A DNA stretch of 64,000 nucleotides from Desulfarculales bacterium UBA702 (GCA_002298165.1 DBMI01000048.1:1-64000); one strand, 5' to 3'; numbered from the stretch's first letter, positions 37,731 to 47,312 are shown. Numbers and translations: made by a program. Notes: a model not told the origin generated them from the letters alone.

Positions 37731-38375
37731 TCACTTTTTCGGGTACCCTACCGATTGAGCGAGAATGATCTTCTGCTCGGGCCTCAATTTCATTTCCTTT
37801 GCCAAAGCATCCCTGTCTATGGATGCGCGAACCACGGTCGCAAGCCCTTCCGAAGCGCAATAGAGATAGACATTCTGGGAGATAAAACCCGTATCGGCGC
37901 CAACGAGGGTGTTCTGGTCGTATCCTCCGCCATCTACCTTGGCGAAATCCGCTACATAGATGAGGTTTATCGCCGCATCCTTGGCGTATCGCTGTGTACC
38001 GGCCAATTCCCTCATATCTTTGGACTGGATCGGATTGAGGACGTTTTCTTTTGGATCCCAGAGGAAAAGGCCCTCAGGGGCCGCAACATAGATGTCCATC
38101 TCCTGCCAGTTTTTCGCCGAAGGCGCCGTCCTCTTTCCATCCTGCCTATTAATCCCGAATGCGGCCCACAGAAGATCGGAAAGTGTCTGCATCGGGATTT
38201 TCCGATCGCTGAAGGTGCGGTTTGACATCCTCTCTTTTAGTGCCTGCATCAGGGGTTTTCCGCCATCGGTGCGGGGACTCGGCAGCTTGATGGAATCAGC
38301 CGCCGTGCTTGCAGCGGAGAAGAACAGAACAAGGAGAATAAGACAACAGGCTGAGGCAATAGATCTTCGCTTCAT
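37731..38375 (-). CDS. Exported SagB/nitroreductase-fold protein
   Basis: A 214-residue protein: signal peptide MKRRSIASACCLILLVLFFS, then a nitroreductase-like domain of the SagB type (SNRTFSDRKIPMQTLSDLLW, AAFGINRQDGKRTAPSAKN, DTGFISQNVYLYCASEGLAT). This fold binds FMN and acts on nitro groups, quinones or thiazoline rings. Export is uncommon for FMN proteins. The catalytic specificity cannot be told. GGAGG lies six bases before the ATG at 38375; an upstream start at 38450 falls in a terminator. It is downstream of the acetate fusion gene but separated from it by a terminator. Confidence 0.85.
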   Translation of the reverse strand: MKRRSIASACCLILLVLFFSAASTAADSIKLPSPRTDGGKPLMQALKERMSNRTFSDRKIPMQTLSDLLWAAFGINRQDGKRTAPSAKNWQEMDIYVAAPEGLFLWDPKENVLNPIQSKDMRELAGTQRYAKDAAINLIYVADFAKVDGGGYDQNTLVGADTGFISQNVYLYCASEGLATVVRASIDRDALAKEMKLRPEQKIILAQSVGYPKK

Positions 38376-38410
38376 TGCGCCCTCCGGGCCTCCAGATTTG
38401 TAGATTAAGG

Positions 38411-38442
38411 TAAAAGAGCGGGGGAAAAAACTCCCCCGCTCT
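38411..38442 (-). terminator. Intrinsic terminator of the cNMP-acetate kinase-PduL gene
   Basis: On the minus strand AGAGCGGGGG (38442-38433), a loop rich in T, and CCCCCGCTCT (38424-38415) form a perfect 10-bp stem followed by TTTTA. It lies 36 bp past the stop of the fusion gene. Confidence 0.85.
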
Positions 38443-38477
38443 CCATGCATCCTGGATAGTCTTTAAAATAGCCAGTG

Positions 38478-40808
38478 CTAAGGCCCTTTGCTCTGAATCC
38501 CATCGATGTAGCCGATCATACCCGTGGAAATCTCCGCGGCGTTGGCTTCATCCGTATCGATATGCATGGCCAGTTTGAAGCTGGGATGGACTCGAACCAA
38601 AACTCCCCCGAAAATCAGTTCCCTTTCGCCTTTGACGTTTACCTTCACCAGGCTCTTGTCCCGCAGGCCGTAGCGCAGGGCCTCCTCCGGGGACATGTGA
38701 ATGTGGCGAAGCGCGCAGATCACGCCTTGCTCCAACGTCACCTGGCCATTCGGCCCTTCCAGTGTTACTCCGGGGCTGCCGTCGAGGTCGCCCGACTGGC
38801 GAACCGGTGGGTGAATTCCGAGAATGAACTGCTCGGTCATTGAAATCTCGACCTGGCTTGCCGGTCGAGTCGGTCCGAGCACCCGGACGCGTTCGACCCG
38901 CCCTTTGGGGCCGATCAGGGTGACTTTTTCCTTACACGCAAACTGTCCGGGCTGCGACAGATCGGATTCGGGGGTAAGCTGCTGGCCGGGGCCGAAGAGT
39001 GTTTCAACGTCAGCCTGGCACAGGTGCACATGATGCGCCGAGACCTCGATAGGAACAGGGGCCGGTTCCTGACGGCGAATTACCCTTGTAATCTGGTTGC
39101 GTCCAAGCGCCCTCAGGGTCTCCCTGGCGATCATCAATTCCTCGTCGGTTGGGACAACCAGTACCCGCACGGCGGCATCATCGGTCGAAATTTCGCACAC
39201 CCTCTCGAACCCCCGGGCACTCACGTTTCGCTCTTCCGAAACCTTTATCCCCATGTATCCGAGCCCCTGACAGGCAAGGCTGCGAACCCCGGCGCTCCCT
39301 TGCCCGATTCCTCCCGTGAAAATGAGGGTATCGAGTCCTCCCATTGCGGCCATATATGCGCCAATATATTTACGTACCTTGTAGCAGAAGGTCTTGAACG
39401 CCAGAAGGGCCCGGTGGTCGCCGGCCTCCGCCGCCCCTTCGATCTCACGCATGTCGTTCGAGATGCCGGAAAGCCCTTTGAGGCCACTCTGATCGTTTAT
39501 GATATGGCTCAACTCTTCCGGGCCGTAGCTTTTTGTGCGCATCAGGTGCAGCAGGACAGCGGGGTCGAGATCGCCGCACCGGCTGCCCATTATTAACCCT
39601 TCGACGGGGGTGAGACCCATTGAGGTATCCACCGAGCGACCGTGGTCGATGGCGCATATAGACGCGCCGTTTCCGAGATGGCAGGAGATTATCCCCAGCT
39701 CATTGAAAGGCCGCTTCAGAAATTCCGCCGCCCTTAAGCCGACATAGCCATGCGACATGCCGTGGAAACCGTAGCGCCTGATTCCATCCTGCTCGTAGCA
39801 GTCGTAGGGTAGGCCGTAGAGGTATGCATAAGGCGGCATTGTCTGATGGAATGAAGTGTCGAAGACCGCCACGTGCGGTACATCCGGGAGAAACTTCATA
39901 GCCTCCTTGATCCCGGCGATATTTATGGGGTTATGAAGCGGCGCAAGCGGTATCAGCCCCTCAAGATCGCTCAGGGCCTTCTCGTTTATGACTTCAGCGG
40001 AATGGAAAATCTCGCCTCCGTGCACGACCCTGTGGCCGACCGCCGTTATGTCGTCAATCGAACCGATACACCCCACATTATCTGACAGGAGCACATCTAT
40101 CACCGCCTTCAAGGCTTGGCTGTGGTCGCCCTGGGGAAGGTCGAACGACAGCTCCTTCGCTTTGCAATCGAGCTTGTTTCTGGTTCCCGCAGAACCGATC
40201 CTGTCAACTGTTCCACGAACATTATTGTCAGGTTTCTCTGTATCGAAAAAGCTGTACTTGAGCGAGGATGAGCCACAGTTAACCACCAGGATTTTAGCCG
40301 GCACTGCGCTCTTGAGTTTGAATCCGTAAGGGTCGTCGCTGCCGCGAAAAGCCGAAGCCGCCAGGGCGCGCGCTGCTTCACTCGAAGCCGCGCTCTTGAG
40401 GCGGTCGGTTATAGTCTTAGATAGCAGCTTGACGGCCGGAGGAAAGGTTATCAATTCACTCAGGAAGAAATTCTGCGGGATTTGCAGCACCCTGCAGCAA
40501 CTTATCCCGATAACATCGGCGGAGGTCTTCTCGCCTGTCATCAAGGCGATCTCACCAAAAACGTCTCCCCTTCGCAAAACCCCGACTTGAAGCCTGTCCC
40601 CGGAATCGTCGGTACGCGACGCCGCAGCCTCGCCCTCAATGAGAACATTGAGGAAATGGCCCTCTTCACCAAATTTTATAATTGCCTCGTTAGGCTCGAA
40701 GGTTGAAACCCGAGACCCCGCGACCAGTCCCTTGAGGCGGTCCTGGGGGAAGTCCTTGAACAACTCAACATTGGTCTTCAGGAATTCGAGAATCTGATCC
40801 GAGGGCAT
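38478..40808 (-). CDS. Cyclic-nucleotide-binding-like domain fused to acetate kinase and PduL phosphotransacylase
   Basis: A 776-residue, three-part protein. Residues 10-135: a CRP/PKA-type cNMP domain with FGEIALM at 84-90. Residues 171-570: a full acetate kinase with VVNCGSSSLKYSFF (N177), GHRVVHGG (R260), LAPLHNP (H292), FDTSFH (D317), CHLGNGAS (377-384), MGSRCGDLDP (R410) and TDEEL (E556). Residues 585-770: a PduL-type phosphotransacylase with two zinc His pairs (HVHL at 593-596 and RHIHMSP at 701-707), DLSQPGQFACKEKVTLIGPK and AMHIDTDEANAAE. Together these convert acyl-CoA + Pi + ADP to acyl-acid + CoA + ATP, with acyl phosphate passed inside one chain. The Arg that binds cyclic phosphate is Thr95 here. 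AAAGGAG lies eight bases before the ATG. It stands alone with its own terminator. Confidence 0.93.
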   Translation of the reverse strand: MPSDQILEFLKTNVELFKDFPQDRLKGLVAGSRVSTFEPNEAIIKFGEEGHFLNVLIEGEAAASRTDDSGDRLQVGVLRRGDVFGEIALMTGEKTSADVIGISCCRVLQIPQNFFLSELITFPPAVKLLSKTITDRLKSAASSEAARALAASAFRGSDDPYGFKLKSAVPAKILVVNCGSSSLKYSFFDTEKPDNNVRGTVDRIGSAGTRNKLDCKAKELSFDLPQGDHSQALKAVIDVLLSDNVGCIGSIDDITAVGHRVVHGGEIFHSAEVINEKALSDLEGLIPLAPLHNPINIAGIKEAMKFLPDVPHVAVFDTSFHQTMPPYAYLYGLPYDCYEQDGIRRYGFHGMSHGYVGLRAAEFLKRPFNELGIISCHLGNGASICAIDHGRSVDTSMGLTPVEGLIMGSRCGDLDPAVLLHLMRTKSYGPEELSHIINDQSGLKGLSGISNDMREIEGAAEAGDHRALLAFKTFCYKVRKYIGAYMAAMGGLDTLIFTGGIGQGSAGVRSLACQGLGYMGIKVSEERNVSARGFERVCEISTDDAAVRVLVVPTDEELMIARETLRALGRNQITRVIRRQEPAPVPIEVSAHHVHLCQADVETLFGPGQQLTPESDLSQPGQFACKEKVTLIGPKGRVERVRVLGPTRPASQVEISMTEQFILGIHPPVRQSGDLDGSPGVTLEGPNGQVTLEQGVICALRHIHMSPEEALRYGLRDKSLVKVNVKGERELIFGGVLVRVHPSFKLAMHIDTDEANAAEISTGMIGYIDGIQSKGP

Positions 40809-41465
40809 TATCCAACTCCTTTAAAAAAGAAAATGGGTTGAGGTCCTCGCGGTGAGCATGGAACCGGATCTTATTTGCGCCTGACTCAAAGTAGGCAATT
40901 TCTAATTTGGTCAAATACAATACTGCCTGAATCGGCCGAACTGAACGTCTAAATGAGAAGTTTTGTCGCAACTTCACAAATTAGGACCGAAAAGAAAGGA
41001 AGGCAAATTTGCGATTGCAGCAAACTCTTATTAATCTGAAGAGCATCCGGAAGTCTCACTCCGGACCTCCTGCCGCCCAAAAGGTTCCGCCGCAATACAA
41101 GCCTTTCATGCCTGTAGTTTATCCCTCAGTTCACCACATTTTGGAAAAATGTAAAGGGGAAATTATGGGGAGAGAATCGGAAGCAGGAGAATCCTCATGC
41201 ATGGTTTACAGATTTCATTGGGTAGCATTAACCGTTGATATCGGTCAAAAGCCCGGAATTATTTCCGGCGATGCGAAAAACCCATTGTAGGGGCAAATAA
41301 TCATTTGCCCCTACCCAATGTTCGTTGCCCTGGACAAAATCTTATTTTCCACCAAGAATTTTTACGAGTCCACCACACCTTATCAATCATGTATGCACCT
41401 CAAAACCGAATAATATCATGGCCACTAAGTTGATATGCAGCCAGGGATTTATGTATCCATAAGCC
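40809..41465. other. Intergenic region with a palindromic repeat, no gene seen
   Basis: 657 bp upstream of the fusion gene and downstream of hemW, both on the minus strand. It must contain the fusion gene promoter, which could not be identified. A 28-bp palindrome lies at 41287-41314. The open frame at 41009-41290 (plus) has no ribosome site or recognisable product. Confidence 0.5.
41287..41314. repeat. Palindromic repeat, GTAGGGGCAAA family, copy 1
   Basis: 12-nt arms GTAGGGGCAAAT and ATTTGCCCCTAC around AATC. A second copy at 57949-57976 keeps the same loop and differs at one base pair that is exchanged on both arms. Confidence 0.85.
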
Positions 41466-42623
41466 TCAACCCTGAAACATAAGCGGTAGACTGTCCGCCA
41501 CCAGAAAACCTTTGCGGGTGGGTTTGATTCGTCCATTGCTTATCTTTACCAAGCCGGTCCTCTGCATTTCAGCTAAAGCACCGCTCATTCCCGGGTCGGC
41601 CCCGAGTTCATTAAGGTCAATCCCTGCACTTGTTCGTAGGCCGAGGTAGAGCGATTCAAGATCCAGTTGATCTTCAGTGAGGATTTCGGAGGATTCAACC
41701 GGCGGTGTTCCTTCAGCAAGGAGTTGGCAGTATTTCTTGACCGACTTTACATTCCACCATCTGGTGCCGGAGTAAAAGGAATGGGCGGAGGGGCCGAGGC
41801 CGAGATACGGAGTGTGGGTCCAGTATTTTTGATTGTGGCAGGATGTAAGTTCCGTGGCTCGAGCGAAATTGGAGATTTCGTAATGTAAGTAACCTTCTCT
41901 TTCAAGATAGCGCGAGGTGTAGATAAAAAAGGCGGCTTCGAGCTTATCTCCGATGGAGCGGACTTTGCCGGCTGCCTTCATTTTGCCTAACGGGGTGCCA
42001 GGCTCGAAGGTCAGTTGGTAGCATGACAGGTGTTCGGGCCTGAATTCGAGGATTTTGTCCAGGGTTTTTCTCCATCCCCGCAAGTTCTGAGTTTCAAGGC
42101 CGTAGATGAGGTCCACCGAGATATTGGTAAATCCGCTGAAACGGATCATTTCCAGCGCCTTCACGGCCTGATTTGCGCTGTGAGTTCTTCCAAGGTATTT
42201 CAGATCGGCGTCATCGAGGGATTGGACACCAAGGCTTATTCGATTTATGCCAAGGTCACGGATGTTTTGCAGCTTGCCGGCGGAGAGGCTGTCTGGATTG
42301 GCTTCAATCGTGATTTCCGGCTCGGGGGAAAATGTAAAGTACTTGCGGGCGGACTCCATCAGAGCGGCGAGGTCCCGTTCAGAAAGGATGGTGGGCGTGC
42401 CGCCTCCGAGGTAGAGTGAATCGAAATTTTGGAATTTTCCTCGGTGTTCATCCCCGCAATCTTCCCCGTACAGGCGCATTTCCCTCTGCACGGCTTCAAG
42501 CCATGTGGGAATAGAGGTCTGGGATGCGATGGAGTAAAAGTCGCAGTAGAGGCACTTAGATCGGCAGAATGGGACGTGAACGTAGAGGCCGGGGTTTTTG
42601 CGATGGTTTTGCCGGTTATTCAT
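41466..42623 (-). CDS. hemW: HemW-type radical SAM heme chaperone
   Basis: A 385-residue radical SAM protein. The cluster motif CRSKCLYCDFYS follows GLYVHVPF, with the HemW pattern CxxxCxYC. SLYLGGGTPTILS is the SAM-binding glycine stretch and RISLGVQSLDDADLKYLGR is the HemW/HemN signature. HemW inserts heme into respiratory proteins; it lacks the residues of true coproporphyrinogen oxidase HemN and is often mislabelled so. Its start overlaps the end of lepA by eight bases, showing translational coupling. Confidence 0.93.
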   Translation of the reverse strand: MNNRQNHRKNPGLYVHVPFCRSKCLYCDFYSIASQTSIPTWLEAVQREMRLYGEDCGDEHRGKFQNFDSLYLGGGTPTILSERDLAALMESARKYFTFSPEPEITIEANPDSLSAGKLQNIRDLGINRISLGVQSLDDADLKYLGRTHSANQAVKALEMIRFSGFTNISVDLIYGLETQNLRGWRKTLDKILEFRPEHLSCYQLTFEPGTPLGKMKAAGKVRSIGDKLEAAFFIYTSRYLEREGYLHYEISNFARATELTSCHNQKYWTHTPYLGLGPSAHSFYSGTRWWNVKSVKKYCQLLAEGTPPVESSEILTEDQLDLESLYLGLRTSAGIDLNELGADPGMSGALAEMQRTGLVKISNGRIKPTRKGFLVADSLPLMFQG

Positions 42624-44412
42624 CTCTGGCTTTTAGGACTGAAACGAAGGCACTCTGCGGGATTTCCACGTTGCCTACCATTTTCATCCTTTTTTTGCCC
42701 TTCTTCTGCTTTTCGAGGAGTTTCCTCTTACGCGTGATATCTCCGCCGTAGCATTTGGCGGTAACGTCTTTTCTGAAGGGTGAAATGGTCGAGCGGGAGA
42801 TTATTTTCCCACCGATCGCGCCCTGGATTGCAATTTTGAAGTTGTGCCTTGGAATTTCCTCCTTGAGGCGGTCGCAGACCTGGAGCCCCCACTCCCTTGC
42901 GCGGTCGCGATGCACTATTATCGAAAGAGCGTCCACCCTCTCCCCGTTCACCAGGATGTCCAGCTTAACCAGGTCGCTGTCGCGGTATTCAATAAGTTCG
43001 TAGTCGAATGAACCGTACCCCTGCGTGATAGTTTTGAGCCTGTCGTAGAAATCGAATACCACTTCGGCAAGGGGCATATCGAAAGTGATTTCCACCCGCG
43101 CCGTAGTCGGGTAGGCAATCCTCGGATTGGATCCCCGGCGCTCCAGGCATAGTTTCATCACCGCGCCCATGTAGCGTTCGGGGATGATGATCGTTGCCTT
43201 TATGAAGGGCTCCGCCGAGTTTTTGATAAGAATTGGGTCGGGGTAATACTGAGGGTTTTCCACCGTAAGTTCGGTACCGTCATTCAGTTTGAACTGGTAT
43301 TGGACGCTCGGGGCCGTCATGATAATGGCCTGGTCGAACTCGCGTTCGAGCCGCTCCTGGACTATCTCGAGGTGCAGAAGCCCAAGGAAGCCGCAACGGA
43401 AACCCTGGCCCAGGGCCGCAGAGGAATCTTTTTGATAGATCAGGGCGGCATCGTTTAGCTTGTACTTTTCGAGCGAATCCACAAGCGATGGATACTCATC
43501 GGAAGAAATGGGATAGATCGACGAAAAGACTACCGGCTTTACATCTTTGAATCCGGGCAGCCGGGCTTCAACGGGATTCGTATCCATGGTGATGGTGTCG
43601 CCGATCCGGACGTCGGCAACGGTCTTTATGCCAGCGATCAGGTATCCAACCGAACCCGCCGAAAGTTCCGGCTGGGGGTCTCTGAAGAGCCGAAAGAACC
43701 CCACCTCCTCGACCTTGTGGACCGCTCCGTTATACATGAGCCGTATGAGGTCTCCGGGCCGGACCTTTCCATCAAAGACGCGGCAGCTTACGATAGTGCC
43801 CCGGAACGGGTCGTAGTGGGCATCGAAGATCAGCGCCGCAAGAGGTTTATCGGAATTTTCCGCCGGGGGCGGAATCCTGGCCACAACTGCTTCGAGAACA
43901 TCTTCAATTCCCGTTCCCTCCTTCGAGGAACACAGCACGGCAAGATCCGAATCCAGTCCGAGGTCGTGGTCTATCTGCTCCTTGACCATTTCAATGTCGG
44001 CTGATGGCAGGTCGATTTTGTTGATCACCGGGATGATGGTAAGGTCGTGCTCCATTGCGGCATAAAGGTTTGCTATGGTCTGCGCCTGAACGCCCTGGGA
44101 GGCGTCAACGAGCAGTAGAACGCCCTCGCACGAAGCCAGCGCGCGGGAGACTTCGTAGGAAAAATCCGCATGGCCGGGAGTGTCGATGAGGTTCAGGTCG
44201 AACACCTCGCCGGATTTGCTTTTATACGAGAGCACCACAGTCTGGCTTTTGATGGTGATGCCCCTCTCGCGCTCGATATCCATATTATCGAGGATCTGAT
44301 CGCGAAATTGCCGGTCATTCACCAGGCCGGCGTGCTGTATCAAACGGTCGGCCAGGGTGGATTTACCATGGTCGATATGTGCAATAATGCTAAAATTTCT
44401 AATCTTCTGCAT
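42616..44412 (-). CDS. lepA: Elongation factor 4 (LepA)
   Basis: A 598-residue translational GTPase of normal length. G1 IIAHIDHGKSTL, switch ERERGITIKSQ, G3 DTPGHADFSYEV and G4 NKIDLPSAD are present. The LepA-specific C-terminus includes IQGAIGGKIISRSTISPFRK, DVTAKCYGGDITRKRKLLEK and the closing GNVEIPQSAFVSVLK. It acts on stalled or maturing ribosomes. The lepA-hemW pair overlaps by eight bases. The ribosome site (GAGGA) is about 12 bases from the ATG. Confidence 0.97.
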   Translation of the reverse strand: MQKIRNFSIIAHIDHGKSTLADRLIQHAGLVNDRQFRDQILDNMDIERERGITIKSQTVVLSYKSKSGEVFDLNLIDTPGHADFSYEVSRALASCEGVLLLVDASQGVQAQTIANLYAAMEHDLTIIPVINKIDLPSADIEMVKEQIDHDLGLDSDLAVLCSSKEGTGIEDVLEAVVARIPPPAENSDKPLAALIFDAHYDPFRGTIVSCRVFDGKVRPGDLIRLMYNGAVHKVEEVGFFRLFRDPQPELSAGSVGYLIAGIKTVADVRIGDTITMDTNPVEARLPGFKDVKPVVFSSIYPISSDEYPSLVDSLEKYKLNDAALIYQKDSSAALGQGFRCGFLGLLHLEIVQERLEREFDQAIIMTAPSVQYQFKLNDGTELTVENPQYYPDPILIKNSAEPFIKATIIIPERYMGAVMKLCLERRGSNPRIAYPTTARVEITFDMPLAEVVFDFYDRLKTITQGYGSFDYELIEYRDSDLVKLDILVNGERVDALSIIVHRDRAREWGLQVCDRLKEEIPRHNFKIAIQGAIGGKIISRSTISPFRKDVTAKCYGGDITRKRKLLEKQKKGKKRMKMVGNVEIPQSAFVSVLKARDE

Positions 44413-44574
44413 AAAAGATACTGTCCTCGCGATGGATTAAAGATCGGTGATCTAAATAATTGCTTTTTGGAGGGATTTCAATAGCGGTGCTATGGAGACA
44501 TCCAAAAAGATGTTTCGGCTCACATTGAAAAGCACCGTGTTCGCATTGATTACGTGTTTTGGGATGTACATCGA

Positions 44575-45840
44575 TCAGTATCTCTGTTTATACATCGGCA
44601 GGAGGATAATAAAGCTAGATCCCTTTCCCGGAGTGCTTCTGGCGGTAATGATCCCACCGTGGACCTCGACAATCTTTTTGCATATCGCCAGCCCCATTCC
44701 AATTCCCTCATAGGGGCTGCTGGAGTGGTGAAGGCGCTCGAACGGCCTGAAAATGCGATCCAGATACTTCTCATCAAAACCTATTCCATTGTCTTCCATG
44801 GTGATCCTGAGAAATTCATCCGAATGAGCAATAGCGGCCTGACCCCCGGTGATTTTACCGACGATTTCACAACGAAATCTTATGACCGGTACCTCCTCGC
44901 CCTGGAATTTCAAGGCATTTTCAAAGAGGTTAAACAGGAGCTGATGAATCTGGCCTGGGTCAGCCTTAATTTTGGGCATCTCCTCGATCTCGATTCGCGC
45001 ACCAGTTCTTTCCACCAGGGGATCAAGCTCTTTTAGAACATCCCGAACCACCCGGTTCAGGTCAACCACCATGAAAGGCCCGGCTTTTGTCGCTATTTTC
45101 GAATAGCTGAGGAGGGCCTGGACCAGGTCCTGCATCCGCCTGGCCTCATCCTGCATCTTCTCGAAATAATCCATACCGTTTGTATCGGCGCCACGGCAGG
45201 AGTTTGTCTTAATCAAGTCATTGAGGGTCTGGATCTTGCGGAGCGGTTCCTGCAAATCGTTGGATGCCACAAATAGAAAATCCTGAAGATCGCGGTTGAT
45301 CCTCTCGAGTTGCACGTTCAGCGCCATGAGCTGGGCAGTACGCTCTTTGACTCTTTCTTCCAACTCGTCTTTTGCTCTTTTGAGATCTTTTTCTGCATTT
45401 TTCCGTTCAGTAATATCTCGAAGTATACCGGAAAAAAGCCTTCTGCCTCCCACCCAGGCTTCGCTTACCGCGAGGTATAGAGGGAATATGCTCCCATCCT
45501 TCCTTCTTCCGACTACTTCACGCCCAATGCCGATGATCTTTCTTTCACCGGTCTTCAGGTAATGATCCACGTAGCCTTCATGCTCTTCATGGTAGGGTGA
45601 AGGCATCAGCATATTTACGTTTTTACCGATTACCTCTTTGGCCGGATAGCCGAAAATTGATTCAGCCGCTTTATTGAAAGATTGAATAATTCTGGACTCG
45701 TTGATAGTTATTATTCCGTCAACCGTCGTGTCCAAAATTGCCTGCAGTCTTGCGGCTTTTTCGCGCAGGTTCTCATGTTCCGGATCGTATGGCTGACAGT
45801 CATTAAGAATCTGACCTGCCGGTTTACCTTCATCGGCCAT
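44575..45840 (-). CDS. PAS-domain histidine kinase homolog lacking the phosphoacceptor histidine
   Basis: A 421-residue cytoplasmic kinase-like protein: one PAS domain (about 30-140; TVDGIITINESRIIQSFNKA), a coiled coil (AKDELEERVKERTAQL), a dimerisation helix and a HATPase domain. The H-box reads FLFVASNDLQEPLRK; the two related kinases in this cluster have ASHDL there. The codon at 45259-45261 is AAC (Asn194), one base from CAC. The ATP-binding motifs are intact: NLFENALKF, EDNGIGFD, GIGMGLAICKKIV. It may transphosphorylate a partner, sense only, or be non-functional. The ATG at 45840 follows GAGGGG; a TTG at 45852 is less likely. Confidence 0.88.
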   Translation of the reverse strand: MADEGKPAGQILNDCQPYDPEHENLREKAARLQAILDTTVDGIITINESRIIQSFNKAAESIFGYPAKEVIGKNVNMLMPSPYHEEHEGYVDHYLKTGERKIIGIGREVVGRRKDGSIFPLYLAVSEAWVGGRRLFSGILRDITERKNAEKDLKRAKDELEERVKERTAQLMALNVQLERINRDLQDFLFVASNDLQEPLRKIQTLNDLIKTNSCRGADTNGMDYFEKMQDEARRMQDLVQALLSYSKIATKAGPFMVVDLNRVVRDVLKELDPLVERTGARIEIEEMPKIKADPGQIHQLLFNLFENALKFQGEEVPVIRFRCEIVGKITGGQAAIAHSDEFLRITMEDNGIGFDEKYLDRIFRPFERLHHSSSPYEGIGMGLAICKKIVEVHGGIITARSTPGKGSSFIILLPMYKQRY

Positions 45841-46091
45841 ATCACCCCTCAAATTTCCACTGGCAATTCCTGGTTGTCACCCAAATTTAGCGTAGTGATT
45901 ATAACCATTTGCCCAGCCATAAACTCTCGGAAAATAGTGGAAAATCCAGTGGGCCGGTTTTAATTTAATTAGTGAGGGTACACGCAACCGGGATCTTCAT
46001 TGCGGGGTATTAATTATGCGGCGATGGATGAAAACCGGGATGGGTTCGTGCACCCGCATTCTATTCCACACGGTAGGAAGGGGAAGGGTCG

Positions 46092-47312
46092 ATGGCAACC
46101 CTGCATAAAATTAACGAGCGCAAGGGGATGAAAGATAAAATCACGAACTTACAGCAACAGATAGATGACCTGGAAAAAAATCGTGCCGCGCATCTGGAGG
46201 GATCAAACAGGGTCCTTCGCCAGCAGGTCGCGCTCCTCGAGCTGGCGCATGACGCCATCACTGTACGGGATATGTCGGCAAAGATAACATACTGGAATGG
46301 AGGGGCAGAGAAGCTTTACGGCTGGAAGAAAAGCGAGGCCATAGGCAAGGTCATCCATAAACTGCTCAAAACAAAATATCCCATTCCCCTCTCCGACATT
46401 GAAAAAACTGTCCTCGACAAAGGCGAATGGCAGGGAGAGCTGATCCATTTCACCCGGGAGAAGACGCCGATTGTAGTCGAAAGCCGTTGGGGGCTTCAGC
46501 GGGATGAGAGTGGAGCCCCGATGGCAATTCTCGAAATCAACAGGGATATAACCGATCGCAAAATTGCTGAGTCCTTGACCAAAGATTACCAGGGAAGGCT
46601 CGAGAAAGCCAATGTCGAGCTGCGAGATTTTGCCTTCATTGCTTCTCACGATCTGCGGGAACCATTGAGGAAGCTCACGGTTTTCTCCAGCATTCTGGAA
46701 GGCAAATTCGCCGAGGCCCTGGGAGAGGAGGGGATTGTATATGTGAATAAGATACAGGATGCGGCGGTGCGCATGCAGGAACTCATCGATTCCCTTCTGA
46801 TGTATTCACGTGTAACCACCAAGGCTGAACCATTCATCTGGGTAGACATTGGCGAAGTAATCAAAGAGGTGGTTCTAGATCTTGAGGTGCCGATTCAGGA
46901 AACCGGGGCTGTATTGGAAATCGGCGATTTACCCAGAATTCAGGCCGATCCAAGCCAAATTCGGCAGCTTCTTCAAAATCTGATCGGAAACGCTTTGAAG
47001 TTTCATAGGGACACGCCTCATATCAAGATATATGGTGAAGCCTGCTGGGAAGCGTCATGCAAAATATTCGTGCAAGACGACGGTATAGGCTTTGATGAAA
47101 GTTATCTTGACCTCATTTTTCAACCTTTCAAGCGTCTGCATGGCAAGAGCAGTCCCTATAAAGGTTCGGGAATGGGGCTTGCCATCTGCCGGAAGATAGT
47201 AGATCGTCATAACGGCACGATCACAGCCCATAGTGTTCCCGGAACAGGTAGTACCTTCGTTGTTACCCTGCCCCTGAAACAGTGTGGTGAGCATGAAGTT
47301 TGCGCGGCATAA
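46092..47312 (+). CDS. PAS-domain sensor histidine kinase
   Basis: A 406-residue soluble kinase. An N-terminal coiled coil (MKDKITNLQQQIDDLEKNRA) precedes a PAS domain (about 48-165; LAHDAITVRDMSAKITYWNG) and the phytochrome-like H-box FAFIASHDLREPLRK with His186. The HATPase part has NLIGNALKF, DDGIGFDESYLD and GSGMGLAICRKIV. It is divergent from the His-less kinase and lies 211 bp before the response regulator on the same strand, its likely partner. A purine-rich GGAAGGGGAAGGG precedes the ATG. Confidence 0.92.
   Translation: MATLHKINERKGMKDKITNLQQQIDDLEKNRAAHLEGSNRVLRQQVALLELAHDAITVRDMSAKITYWNGGAEKLYGWKKSEAIGKVIHKLLKTKYPIPLSDIEKTVLDKGEWQGELIHFTREKTPIVVESRWGLQRDESGAPMAILEINRDITDRKIAESLTKDYQGRLEKANVELRDFAFIASHDLREPLRKLTVFSSILEGKFAEALGEEGIVYVNKIQDAAVRMQELIDSLLMYSRVTTKAEPFIWVDIGEVIKEVVLDLEVPIQETGAVLEIGDLPRIQADPSQIRQLLQNLIGNALKFHRDTPHIKIYGEACWEASCKIFVQDDGIGFDESYLDLIFQPFKRLHGKSSPYKGSGMGLAICRKIVDRHNGTITAHSVPGTGSTFVVTLPLKQCGEHEVCAA

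Noticed and set aside
41009..41290. 93-codon open frame upstream of the acetate fusion
   Set aside because: Low-complexity, no ribosome site, and it runs into the dispersed palindrome.
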